33,864 nucleotides of DNA from Thermotogae bacterium (GTDB lineage: Bacteria > Hydrothermota > Hydrothermia > LBFQ01), in contig JAADCS010000001.1 in the NCBI GenBank assembly GCA_013154295.1, positions 1 to 33,864 on the forward strand, read 5' to 3'. Of the stretch, positions 1 through 8,978 are shown one piece after another. Numbering within the stretch: the first letter of the stretch is position 1; the number at the start of each line of letters is the position of its first letter. Below the pieces are notes generated by a model. The model was given only the letters and a program-made list of their open reading frames with translations, ran no database searches and had not been told where the DNA came from. The translations under genes were made by a program, and so were the position numbers.

Positions 1-1
1 C

Positions 2-766
2 AACCCCCGCGCTGCGAGGGACATATACAGGCAGATAAAGTTGGCCTTGGACAGTCAGGAGAACTACATAGACGCCCGGAAGTTCTACGCCCTTGAGCTT
101 CAGGCCCACGGAAGGGAGTTGGAGGGGGAGATAAGGAGAGAGTGGGTCCGCCTCCCATCCGACGTTCGCCGCCCCATCGGCAGGCTCGTGGAGGGCAACC
201 TCAAGGTTGCCACCTACATAGTACTGGCTCTGCTCCTCTTGGTGGTGCTGGGGCTGTTAGTCGCCTTGCATCAGCTTTCGATCTGGGGAGCATACATCCT
301 CGTTGGCCCCAACGGTTTCGTTAAGAACGCCCTCTTCTTCCTCCTGCTCGCAGCCGCCGTGGGAGGGTTGGTCGCGTTCGTGAGGAGGTATTCCACGCTT
401 CAGAGGGTCGCCAACGCCTATCAGGACCTGCTCGTGTATTACCTCTACGGTGATACGGCAAACTTCGGCCTCTCGTGGGTCAGGCCCTTCACCATCTTCT
501 TAATAACAGTTATGTTCTACGGCGCCATATACCAACTGCACAGTGCTGGTTTCCCATACAACCTTCTACCGTCTCCCCTCTACGACTTCTTCTACTCCTT
601 CTCGGACGCCCTAAACTCCTTAGCACGCCCCATATTTCCCCACTTCATCGCCTCCCAATTCCACAACATCCGGGGACTGGAGTTCATATCTTTAATTTTC
701 TACGTCCTCTCCGGTTATCTGGTCTATCAGACCATCGTAGGTTTGAGGCGTAGGGTGAGGAGGTAA
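2..766 (+). CDS. C-terminal part of a membrane protein, pentapeptide-repeat/ion-channel-type tail (5' truncated by window edge)
   Basis: Frame is open to base 2: NPRAARDIYRQIKLALDSQENYIDARKFYALELQAHGRELE, resembling the segment preceding the TM region in pentapeptide-repeat membrane proteins; several hydrophobic helices follow. The ORF-track start at 41 is probably internal. Confidence 0.6.
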   Translation, partial: NPRAARDIYRQIKLALDSQENYIDARKFYALELQAHGRELEGEIRREWVRLPSDVRRPIGRLVEGNLKVATYIVLALLLLVVLGLLVALHQLSIWGAYILVGPNGFVKNALFFLLLAAAVGGLVAFVRRYSTLQRVANAYQDLLVYYLYGDTANFGLSWVRPFTIFLITVMFYGAIYQLHSAGFPYNLLPSPLYDFFYSFSDALNSLARPIFPHFIASQFHNIRGLEFISLIFYVLSGYLVYQTIVGLRRRVRR

Positions 767-1051
767 ATGCCATTTTAATCCTGGGATTCCTACTCTGTCA
801 AGAACAGAACTTCAGTGGGATTGGAGTTTCCGAAAACCTCGTAGAACGGCATACTAAAGTAGGCATCGTGACCTTTCGTCCTTTCATAATTAGGAACGCT
901 GTTTTTCAACCGATCACGTAGAAATACTGTTCAAAAAATGGGGTTCCGTTAAACTCGATCATCGTGCCACATCCTGGAATTCTCCATTCTCACCTATCAG
1001 TTATGCTTCTCTCTTTCATCTTTCGCTCTCTCCGTCTCAAAGACACACTTG

Positions 1052-1057
1052 TATAAT
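1052..1057 (+). promoter_or_regulatory. -10 box TATAAT, 9 nt before ATG 1067
   Basis: Direct motif match. Confidence 0.6.
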
Positions 1058-1066
1058 ACCTTTCCT

Positions 1067-2857
1067 ATGCCGGTATATGACTTTAGGCGCTTCATGATAG
1101 TCGGGGGCACAGGTTTGGTAGGTAGAGCCATCCTTAAAAAGGTCCTACCCGTGAGCCGTCGCCTCATAGTTCTTGGCCTCCGTAAGAAAGAAGTAGAGGA
1201 AACCCTAACCCTTTTCTCTGGAAAGGTTAAAGAAGAAACTCACCCAGTCTTGGGCTCGTATCTACGCAGCGGCAAAATAAGTGGATTTTGGGGTGATATA
1301 TTCCTAAGTTTGAAGCTAAATTCGGAGTTGAAGGGGAAGGTTGAAGAGAGAAAGAAAGCAGGAGAAAAGGATATAGATCTGTTGAAGCTCATGAAGGAGC
1401 TTCTGGAGAGGGATGAAAGGTTTCGCCTGGAAGCCATAGAGGACCTGTTGGGCCTTCTAAGAGGGCGAAAAAGAGGAAGAACCAACTATCTTAGGGTACT
1501 TTTGAAAAACCTTAAACCCGATGTGGTGGTGGATACCGTAAACACAGCCACGGCCATCGCATACAGAGATATTTTCAAAAACGTAGCCGATATATACAAA
1601 CTTCTGAAAGAGGATGCAAAATCGGAGGCTTATAAGGATTATGTAACGAACCTTCTTCTCTCCCTCAACATCCCCATACTTTTGAACCACGCCATAAACC
1701 TTTACGAGGGTCTTAAAGAAGCCGGAAGCCGAATTTATCTAAAAGTCGGCACTACCGGAACCGGTGGCATGGGTTGGAACATTCCTTACACCCATGGAGA
1801 GGATAAACCTTCCAAAAAGCTTTTGGACAAATCCGCCATAGCCGGAGCTTCAACCATGCTCTTTGTACTCATGAACAGAGACGATTCTCCAGTGGTCGTT
1901 AAAGAGATAAAACCAGGTGCTATGATAGGGTGGAAAAAGATAAGCAAGGGCACCATCATCAAACGTGGTGCGGAGATTATCCTGAAGGAACCGGTTGCCG
2001 TTTCACTTGCCATGGGAACAATAGAAAAGAAAACCACACCCGAAACAGGAAAGGTTCTGAAGACGGCTTACATAGATACCGGCGAAAACGGCTTCTTTTC
2101 CCTGGAGGAATTCAGAGCCATAACTTCTCTATCCCAAATGGAAATGATCACACCAGAGGATATAGCCGAGGTCGTTTTCCTGGAACTAAAAGGCAAGAGT
2201 ACGGGCAAAGACGTAGTAGGGGTCGTGGAAAGCGCTATATTAGGCCCCTCCTATAGAGGAGGCTTCATGCGAGACGGAGCTATCAAACTACTTGAAAAAT
2301 ACGAGAAGGAATCTCCCATGCCGAGTGTGGCCTTTGAGATATTGGGGCCTCCGCGTTTATCCAAGCTACTCTTCGAGGCCCATATCCTGAAGGAAACTTT
2401 CAAGACCTTGACTGCCCTGTCAGAGGCCAAACCAGAAGTCATATCCAAGACTATGTGGGACTACCTAAAAGAAAATCCGGATATGATGAGTTACATAACT
2501 TCCATAGGTATAGGTGTTCTCTCTCCCTCCCGGCGTCTTTACTACACCGAGGAATTAAAAGTTCCAAACCTTCCTGTAAATGATTTCTCGGCTGAAGATG
2601 TGGAGGAGTGGGCCCACAAGGGGTGGGTGGATACGAGAGTTGAGAATGCTCGGCGCTGGAAGTACAGAGCCATGATGTATCTGGAAGAGCTAACACGCAA
2701 GTATAGAGAATTGAAAAAGCTGAATGCCAGTTCTGCCCACGATCGTATAGGCCTACAACCTTTGAACCTGCGACCAAAATACGAGATAGTACCCGGTGAG
2801 ATAGTGCGCTGGATCTTCATCCACGAGGACAAGGGTCGCCGGACTAGACCCTACTGA
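1067..2857 (+). CDS. Large Rossmann-fold (SDR/epimerase-like) protein, function unknown
   Basis: N-terminal FMIVGGTGLVGRAIL matches the TGxxGxxG dinucleotide-binding motif. ATG 1067 lies 9 nt after TATAAT; the ORF-track start at 1049 overlaps that box. Confidence 0.65.
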   Translation: MPVYDFRRFMIVGGTGLVGRAILKKVLPVSRRLIVLGLRKKEVEETLTLFSGKVKEETHPVLGSYLRSGKISGFWGDIFLSLKLNSELKGKVEERKKAGEKDIDLLKLMKELLERDERFRLEAIEDLLGLLRGRKRGRTNYLRVLLKNLKPDVVVDTVNTATAIAYRDIFKNVADIYKLLKEDAKSEAYKDYVTNLLLSLNIPILLNHAINLYEGLKEAGSRIYLKVGTTGTGGMGWNIPYTHGEDKPSKKLLDKSAIAGASTMLFVLMNRDDSPVVVKEIKPGAMIGWKKISKGTIIKRGAEIILKEPVAVSLAMGTIEKKTTPETGKVLKTAYIDTGENGFFSLEEFRAITSLSQMEMITPEDIAEVVFLELKGKSTGKDVVGVVESAILGPSYRGGFMRDGAIKLLEKYEKESPMPSVAFEILGPPRLSKLLFEAHILKETFKTLTALSEAKPEVISKTMWDYLKENPDMMSYITSIGIGVLSPSRRLYYTEELKVPNLPVNDFSAEDVEEWAHKGWVDTRVENARRWKYRAMMYLEELTRKYRELKKLNASSAHDRIGLQPLNLRPKYEIVPGEIVRWIFIHEDKGRRTRPY

Positions 2858-2881
2858 ATCCTCCCTTAGAATAATCGGGAT

Positions 2882-3490
2882 ATGTTACTATTGGTGTTCA
2901 GCCAGTACGATTGGGAAGCGGACGAATACTACTACGAAGAGATCCGCAGAAAGGGTAAGTATGTTCTAGCAGCTGCAGGATACGGCATCTTTCTCTCCGG
3001 CGATAAACCCCAGGCTGCATTCGGGTACCTAGGCATACGTACCACACGTCTTGAAGATCCAAGAGCATACTTTACCTTCCTAGGAGGTGGAGGTTACTCC
3101 TTCACCCATGACCTCTTCTACGGCCAGGGGGGCGTTCTATACGAGAGAAGAACCCAGAGGTTTGGGGGACGTGTTGCCTTTCACTTGGGTGTCGGGATAC
3201 TTGCGAGTTATTATTCCTGGGGTACCGGTTCCTCTCCCTTGGCTGACAGCGGAGTCTCCAACACCGAGGCTATAATGTTTGATTTCCCCATTAGGGCAGC
3301 CGTTAGTTTACGTTTTGGGGCCTTTGAGTTCGTTCCAGAGCTTCAAGCGGTTCCATCCGTGAGTACGAACTTTCATAAGTTTTTCGCTCTGCGAGGCGTC
3401 CTCTATGTGATGTACGGTCATGAATCCGAATCCGAATTCTTTGAGGCGAAGCGAAAGAAAAAGGAGATGCGATACAAAAAGCTGAAGTGA
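2882..3490 (+). CDS. Hypothetical protein, possible envelope/beta-rich protein
   Basis: 202-aa ORF; TAGAAT 9 nt upstream of ATG; Gly/aromatic-rich alternating segments. Confidence 0.5.
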   Translation: MLLLVFSQYDWEADEYYYEEIRRKGKYVLAAAGYGIFLSGDKPQAAFGYLGIRTTRLEDPRAYFTFLGGGGYSFTHDLFYGQGGVLYERRTQRFGGRVAFHLGVGILASYYSWGTGSSPLADSGVSNTEAIMFDFPIRAAVSLRFGAFEFVPELQAVPSVSTNFHKFFALRGVLYVMYGHESESEFFEAKRKKKEMRYKKLK

Positions 3491-4278
3491 GCCTACCGGA
3501 GAACTTTATAACGGTACTCCCTCCACCTTCGTCCTGGAAAGTGGAAGAGGTAGATAACTACTTAAAATGGGCTTTCAAACTCAGAGAAAAAGTTAAAGGT
3601 GCCTTCCTAATACCGGAAGTTTTACCCCATGCAGGTTACGGTGAAAGACCCATACCTTTCCAAGAAAAGATACCACTTTTGGAATTCGCCTCTTTACTCG
3701 GAAAGGGTGGGAAAGTGTTTGTAAGCCGCTACTTTTCTACGATACAAAGGGAAGAAGCGGCACGTTGGTTGGATGACGCTGGATCTTCCGTTGACGGAGT
3801 GTTGGTTGTGGGAAAGACCCCTGGAAGCACCCGCGCCTTCGGAATGGACGTTTTAGAGGCCATAACCTTAGCTAAACGATACTTTGAAGATGTGGGAGCG
3901 ATACTCATAGCCGGGAGACCTGACGAAACTGTTAGAGTTTGCAGAAAGATTGAAACTGGGGCCACTTTTTTCGTTTCACAGATCACTTTTGATCCTCTCC
4001 CCTTGGAAGTTTTGCTCTCGGCCTTAGAGAAGACTTGCCCGTCTATTACTGTATATCCGAGCGTGGCCCCTATAGTAGGGAAAAGGGAAGTTGAACTTTT
4101 GGAATGGATGGGAGTGGCTGTACCTGATCCTATCCCTTCTGTAGGTAAGCTGATAGGGCGTCTTCTCAAGCTTCCTTTGGTCGGCGGTATGAACTATGAG
4201 CATATACTTCTTGGCAACTTACGAAAACTCGCTTACATGGATATACCACCGTATAATACACTTCATGATCTCGGTTGA
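3487..4278 (+). CDS. Methylenetetrahydrofolate reductase-like TIM-barrel protein
   Basis: 263 aa; GATFFVSQITFD resembles the MTHFR GAxFxxTQ motif; GTGA overlap with upstream stop. Confidence 0.55.
   Translation: MSLPENFITVLPPPSSWKVEEVDNYLKWAFKLREKVKGAFLIPEVLPHAGYGERPIPFQEKIPLLEFASLLGKGGKVFVSRYFSTIQREEAARWLDDAGSSVDGVLVVGKTPGSTRAFGMDVLEAITLAKRYFEDVGAILIAGRPDETVRVCRKIETGATFFVSQITFDPLPLEVLLSALEKTCPSITVYPSVAPIVGKREVELLEWMGVAVPDPIPSVGKLIGRLLKLPLVGGMNYEHILLGNLRKLAYMDIPPYNTLHDLG
4252..4257 (+). promoter_or_regulatory. -10 box TATAAT, 7 nt before ATG 4265, inside the upstream CDS
   Basis: Direct motif match. Confidence 0.6.
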
Positions 4279-4927
4279 GGGTCTTTATAAAGCGTACGGT
4301 GGAAGGATGATCTTACGGAATCTGGACCTAAAGGTGGAAGAGGGGGAACGGGTGTTTCTTTTGGCTCCCAATGGGTTTGGGAAGAGTACTTTATTAAAGA
4401 TTTTAGCAAATATTGAACCTTTCCAGAGGGGCAAGGTAAGCGTAGCCAGCTTCAACGTCCCATCTTCCCGAAGCCGAGCTGCGCTCTCATATATCAGCGA
4501 GAACGACAACCTCTATGAGGGATTCTCCCTTGGATATTTGGCTGAATTTTCCGCCCACTTTTGGCCCTTTGAGTGGAAGTTATTTGAAAGTTTTCTAAAT
4601 GTGATAGGCGTGGATACTAGAGCCAAATACGGTCAGCTCTCTAAGGGTCAAAGGATGGTGGTGAGGGTAGCGCTGGGTATAGCGAAAGATGTTCCCGTAT
4701 ACCTGATAGACGAACCTTTGTCCTCCCTAGACTTCGTCCTTCGCGAGAAAGTGGTAGAGATGATAAAGGAAAGGTCCGATAGAACTATGCTCTTCACCTC
4801 CCATCAGATAGACGAGCTGGAAAGTCTGGCTACTCGCTTCGTTTTTCTCAAGGACGGCCAAATAGCGCTTAGTACGGAGAACCGTCATAATCTGAAGGAC
4901 CGATACAGGGAGGTCTTTGGTGGATAG
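4265..4927 (+). CDS. ABC transporter ATP-binding protein
   Basis: Walker A APNGFGKST, signature LSKGQRM, Walker B VYLIDEPLSSLD. ATG 4265 is 7 nt after TATAAT; the ORF-track start at 4196 is too far upstream. Confidence 0.85.
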   Translation: MISVEGLYKAYGGRMILRNLDLKVEEGERVFLLAPNGFGKSTLLKILANIEPFQRGKVSVASFNVPSSRSRAALSYISENDNLYEGFSLGYLAEFSAHFWPFEWKLFESFLNVIGVDTRAKYGQLSKGQRMVVRVALGIAKDVPVYLIDEPLSSLDFVLREKVVEMIKERSDRTMLFTSHQIDELESLATRFVFLKDGQIALSTENRHNLKDRYREVFGG

Positions 4928-5741
4928 ACGTATAAGAAAATTCGTCCTGATAGGTGGAGCCATTCTTCTACTCCTTTTCACCTTCTTCCCCTTCTACTGG
5001 ATGTTCATAACCTCCTTGAAAACACAAGCTGAAGCTATCCTGTTCCCACCGACGCTCTGGCCCAAGGAGATAACCTTTGATGCTTACAAACTCGTTTTTA
5101 CCAAACTGAACATCGGCATGAGTGTTTTGGTAACCTTGGGGATGATAGCCGTTATAGTCTCCGGTGAGGTCGTTACCTCAACACTGGCAGCTTACGCCTT
5201 CTCCTGGATAGATTTTAAGGGTCGGGAGATCTTATTCTCAATACTTTTGGTCTTGGCATCTATACCTATGCCCGTGTTTATCCTACAGCTCTTCATCGTG
5301 GTGCAAAAGCTCGGTTTGGTTGATACCTTCGCCGGTTTGGTTGTACCGTGGCTTGCCAACATATACTCAATCTTTCTCCTACGACAGGCTTTTAAGAGTA
5401 TTCCCCGCGAGCTAAGAGATGCCATATACATGGATGGAGGAAATGATCTAACTTTTCTTCTGAAGGTAGCCATACCCATAGCGCGTCCCGTTCTTATAAC
5501 AGTGGTGGTCTTCAGCGCCGTATATACCTGGAACTCGTTCCTTTGGCCTCTTTTGGTGGTTTCCGATAAAAACTTAAGGCCCATACAGTTGGCCGTGGCA
5601 TACTTTTCGCAGGGTGAAGTTTCCAACTATCCGGCCCTTATGGCGGCATCTTTCTTAAGTGCCCTTCCGGCTTTGCTGGTATTCGCCATCTTCCAAAGAC
5701 AGATTACGGAGGTGTACGCAAGAGGAGGGATGAAGGATTGA
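4917..5741 (+). CDS. Carbohydrate-type ABC transporter permease (MalG family)
   Basis: FPFYWMFITSLKT N-terminus and EAA-like loop RELRDAIYMDGGNDLTFLLKVAIPIARP; multiple TM helices. Confidence 0.85.
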   Translation: MVDRRIRKFVLIGGAILLLLFTFFPFYWMFITSLKTQAEAILFPPTLWPKEITFDAYKLVFTKLNIGMSVLVTLGMIAVIVSGEVVTSTLAAYAFSWIDFKGREILFSILLVLASIPMPVFILQLFIVVQKLGLVDTFAGLVVPWLANIYSIFLLRQAFKSIPRELRDAIYMDGGNDLTFLLKVAIPIARPVLITVVVFSAVYTWNSFLWPLLVVSDKNLRPIQLAVAYFSQGEVSNYPALMAASFLSALPALLVFAIFQRQITEVYARGGMKD

Positions 5742-5959
5742 AGGTGAAGGTTCGTGTTAAACCTGCCTCCAAAGTTGCTAAAGTGGTGGAAGAAGAAGGA
5801 ACTTTGGTGGTATTTTTAAAATCTCCTCCGGTTGAAGGCAGAGCAAACAGGGAGTTGGTCGAGGTTTTAGCGAAACACTTCGGGGTTACAAAGGATTCGG
5901 TGCGGATACTTCGTGGTAAGAAGTCAAGGACGAAGGTAATCGAGATAGTAAATCGCTAA
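5738..5959 (+). CDS. DUF167/YggU family protein
   Basis: VKVRVKPASK...VFLKSPPVEGRANRELVEVLAKHFGV...I.RGKKSRTKVIEI is characteristic. Confidence 0.85.
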   Translation: MKVKVRVKPASKVAKVVEEEGTLVVFLKSPPVEGRANRELVEVLAKHFGVTKDSVRILRGKKSRTKVIEIVNR

Positions 5960-6037
5960 GGTATTTCTTCAGCCACCAGGGATTATACCGTTTTACATTG
6001 GAGATGGGAGTACCCACATCACTATCATTCCGGTGAG

Positions 6038-6077
6038 TGGTTTCACTTGGAGGCTGTTTAGCCTCACAGTGAAACCA
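6038..6077. repeat. Hairpin repeat, copy 1
   Basis: TGGTTTCACT-tg-GAGGCT-gttt-AGCCTC-ac-AGTGAAACCA: 10-bp outer and 6-bp inner stems; near-identical partial copy at 33284. Confidence 0.75.
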
Positions 6078-6315
6078 GAAGGGGTCCGTGCTTTTGATTT
6101 CCGGCAAAGGTTTGTAATCTTAAAAGGTAAAAGAAATCAAGGATCTATCTATGCAGGGAAGTATAATCCCTGTCACATTTGGGGACCTAAATTTTCCACA
6201 CCCTATCCCCTGCAACACCTTTTTGACCTTTCATTCGCCAGGATTGGGAGATAAAACTTTCCATGCCATAACCCCATATACTCCTTCAACCGCTTGCTTT
6301 GGTAGCATACCCCTT

Positions 6316-6321
6316 TAAAAT
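6316..6321 (+). promoter_or_regulatory. -10 box TAAAAT, 7 nt before apgM ATG; possible -35 TTGCTT at 6294-6299
   Basis: Direct motif match; 16-nt spacer. Confidence 0.6.
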
Positions 6322-6328
6322 CCAATCC

Positions 6329-7513
6329 ATGCTGTACAGGGAACTTTTACAGCCCGGTAGTAAGATAGTTTTGGCTGTAGCTGACGGTTTAGGTGGCCTA
6401 CCGATTATAGGAGGTTTTACAGCGATGGAGCTGGCAAGCTTGCCAAACCTTGATTCTTTGGCCCGTAAATTTCCTGTCGGAGCTCTGGAACCTATCGGTG
6501 CAGGTATAACACCCGGAAGTGGTCCGGCTCATTTAGCCCTGTTCGGTTACGATCCTCTTAAATATAGGATAGGTAGAGGCATACTTGAAGCCTTAGGAGT
6601 AGGTATGGAGGTCAGGAAAGGGGATCTGGCCATACGGGGAAACTTCGCAACCCTTCGCAACGGGGTCGTAGTGGATCGTAGAGCCGGGAGAATTCCGACA
6701 TCCGAAAACCGCCGTCTCATAGAAAAGTTAGAGTCTATAAAGGAAGTTATGGGAATTAAGATCATCTGGAAGAGTGGGAAGGAACACAGGTTCGTCCTTC
6801 TCCTTAGGGGAGAAAATCTCTCCGAAAATGTCAAAGAAACGGACCCCGGAAGAGAAGGTCTTCCGCCCAACCCACCTGATCCCCTTACTCCGGAGGCCAG
6901 CTTTACTTCAAAGGTGCTCACCGAGGTGATTAAACGAGCTTCAGAAATACTGCGAGATGAGCCGAAAGCCAACTACTTCCTTCTAAGAGGCTACGCTAAA
7001 CTACCGCATATTCCCACCTTTGAGGAAAAATGGGGGCTTAAAGCTTTCGGTGTTGCCACCTATCCAATGTATAGAGGTCTTGCCAAGTTAGTGGGTATGA
7101 GCGTACCAGATGGACCGGAAACCTACGAAGAAGCTCTAAAACTCCTTGAGGAAAATTGGGAGAAGTACGATTTCTTTTATATACACTACAAAGATACCGA
7201 CAAGGCCGGAGAAGACGGAGATTGGAGAAAGAAAGTTGAAGCCCTAGAGAGATTTGATAGTTACGTGCCCCGACTTCTAAAAGAGGAAGCCGTTTTGGCT
7301 GTAACTGGTGATCACAACACTCCCTGTATCATTGCTGGCCACTCATGGCATTATGTACCTCTCCTGATAGCGAACAAAAGGGCAGGAATACCCACTGCCT
7401 GGCATTTCACTGAAAGAGAAACCTTGAAAGGCGGTTTAGGGTTAAGACCATCAAAAGACCTTATGGGTCTCCTCTTGGCTACCGCCTCGCGCTTAAAGAA
7501 GTTCGGAGCATAG
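6329..7513 (+). CDS. apgM: 2,3-bisphosphoglycerate-independent phosphoglycerate mutase, archaeal type
   Basis: LAVADGLGGLPI...TPGSGPAHLALFGYDP...GRGILEALGVG...DLAIRGNFATL...GDHNTPCIIAGHSWH. TAAAAT 7 nt upstream of ATG 6329. Confidence 0.88.
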   Translation: MLYRELLQPGSKIVLAVADGLGGLPIIGGFTAMELASLPNLDSLARKFPVGALEPIGAGITPGSGPAHLALFGYDPLKYRIGRGILEALGVGMEVRKGDLAIRGNFATLRNGVVVDRRAGRIPTSENRRLIEKLESIKEVMGIKIIWKSGKEHRFVLLLRGENLSENVKETDPGREGLPPNPPDPLTPEASFTSKVLTEVIKRASEILRDEPKANYFLLRGYAKLPHIPTFEEKWGLKAFGVATYPMYRGLAKLVGMSVPDGPETYEEALKLLEENWEKYDFFYIHYKDTDKAGEDGDWRKKVEALERFDSYVPRLLKEEAVLAVTGDHNTPCIIAGHSWHYVPLLIANKRAGIPTAWHFTERETLKGGLGLRPSKDLMGLLLATASRLKKFGA

Positions 7514-7527
7514 AGAAAAGGTTGGCT

Positions 7528-8934
7528 TCAACTCTTTTTCTCCCGTAGTCTCTCCTTGATAGGTTTGAGATACTTTTCTATGTACTCCCTCTTTATACGG
7601 GTCAGTTCGGTCTCCGGGAACATGGCCAAGAGCTTCCAACCTATCTCAAAGGTTTCTTCAATGCTACGAGGTCTGTTACCCTGGTTAAGCATCTCCTGCT
7701 CAAACCTATCGGCAAAACGTAGATATATACGCTCGTTCTCGTCTATAGCATCCTCCCCAACGATGGAGACCAGGCGGCGCACATCCTTACCGCGGGCATA
7801 GGCTGCAAACAGCTGGTCAGCCCAGTTACGATGGAACTCCGAGGTTTTACCTTTGCCTATGCCCAGGTTCATAAGACGGCTAAGGGAAGGAAGAGGATCT
7901 ATCGGCGGGAATATTCCGGCCGCATGTAGCTCCCGTGAGAGCACTATCTGACCCTCGGTTATGTATCCCGTCAGGTCAGGTATGGGGTGGGTTATATCAT
8001 CATCGGGCATCGTAAGGATGGGAATCTGCGTAACGGAACCTTTACGGCCTTTGATGCGCCCGGCGCGCTCATATATAGTAGCCAGATCGGTATACATGTA
8101 TCCTGGATAACCGCGCCTTCCAGGGACCTCCTCACGGGCCGCCGCTATCTCACGTAAGGCCTCGGCGTAGTTGGTCATATCGGTGAGTATCACCAAAACC
8201 TGGTAGTCCAAGTCAAAGGCGAAGTACTCGGCTACTGTTAGAGCGAACCTAGGGGTAAGAAGTCTCTCAATCGGAGGATCGTCGGCCAGGTTTATGAAGG
8301 CTATCAAACGGCTTGCGGCTCCCATTTCCTCAAACTGCTGTTTGAAGAAGGCATACTCGCGCTGAGTTATTCCCATAGCGGCGAAGACCACCAGGAACTG
8401 CTCACCCTCACCGCGCACGGTAGCATTTCTCATTATGAAGGCGGCTATCTCGTTAGCCGGCAAACCAGCACCGGAGAATATAGGTAACTTTTGACCTCTA
8501 ACTAGCGTATTGAAACCGTCTATTGAAGATATACCTGTCTGTATGAAGTCCGAAGGCTTGTTGCGGGCTACCGGATTTATAGCCTCACCGATTATGGGCA
8601 GACGTTTTTCGGGTACTATCGGAGGCAGGCCGTCTATTGGTTCCCCCCTTCCGTTAAAGACCCTACCTATCAGGTCCTTGGATACACCGATGCGTACAAC
8701 GTTATCTACCAATTTGATACGGATGGAAGAGGCATCCAGCCCCAAGGTACCCTCAAGGACCTGAATGACAGCCAGATCCTCGGAAACCTCCAGAACCTGC
8801 CCGTTACGACTCGTCCCATCGGGTAAGATTATCTCCACCAAACTACCATAGGGAAGTTCCTTCGCCCTATCCACTATTATCAAAGGGCCTGAGATGTACC
8901 GTGCCCCTACGTACTCCTTGGTTGCAAGTTCCAT
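7528..8934 (-). CDS. atpB: V/A-type ATP synthase subunit B
   Basis: Full-length similarity by motif: [79 protein letters not shown] 8 nt upstream of start. Confidence 0.95.
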   Translation of the reverse strand: MELATKEYVGARYISGPLIIVDRAKELPYGSLVEIILPDGTSRNGQVLEVSEDLAVIQVLEGTLGLDASSIRIKLVDNVVRIGVSKDLIGRVFNGRGEPIDGLPPIVPEKRLPIIGEAINPVARNKPSDFIQTGISSIDGFNTLVRGQKLPIFSGAGLPANEIAAFIMRNATVRGEGEQFLVVFAAMGITQREYAFFKQQFEEMGAASRLIAFINLADDPPIERLLTPRFALTVAEYFAFDLDYQVLVILTDMTNYAEALREIAAAREEVPGRRGYPGYMYTDLATIYERAGRIKGRKGSVTQIPILTMPDDDITHPIPDLTGYITEGQIVLSRELHAAGIFPPIDPLPSLSRLMNLGIGKGKTSEFHRNWADQLFAAYARGKDVRRLVSIVGEDAIDENERIYLRFADRFEQEMLNQGNRPRSIEETFEIGWKLLAMFPETELTRIKREYIEKYLKPIKERLREKKS

Positions 8935-8942
8935 AGGCGGCT

Positions 8943-8948
8943 ATTATA
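8943..8948 (-). promoter_or_regulatory. -10 box TATAAT, 8 nt before atpB ATG
   Basis: Direct motif match. Confidence 0.65.
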
Positions 8949-8978
8949 CCCCCGGCACCCCATCGTTTTCCCAACCCT

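Noticed and set aside
3729-4169. 146-aa minus ORF opposite the MTHFR-like gene
   Set aside because: Ser/Pro/Arg-rich shadow ORF with no promoter-start pairing.
6038-6077. Hairpin as a rho-independent terminator or CRISPR repeat
   Set aside because: No T-tract on either strand and no regularly spaced array; only one additional partial copy 27 kb away.
6033-6254. ORF of 73 aa (MSGFTWRLFSL...) in the gap after DUF167
   Set aside because: Covers the hairpin repeat, has no -10/start pairing, and reads as non-coding; more likely a chance ORF over a repeat.
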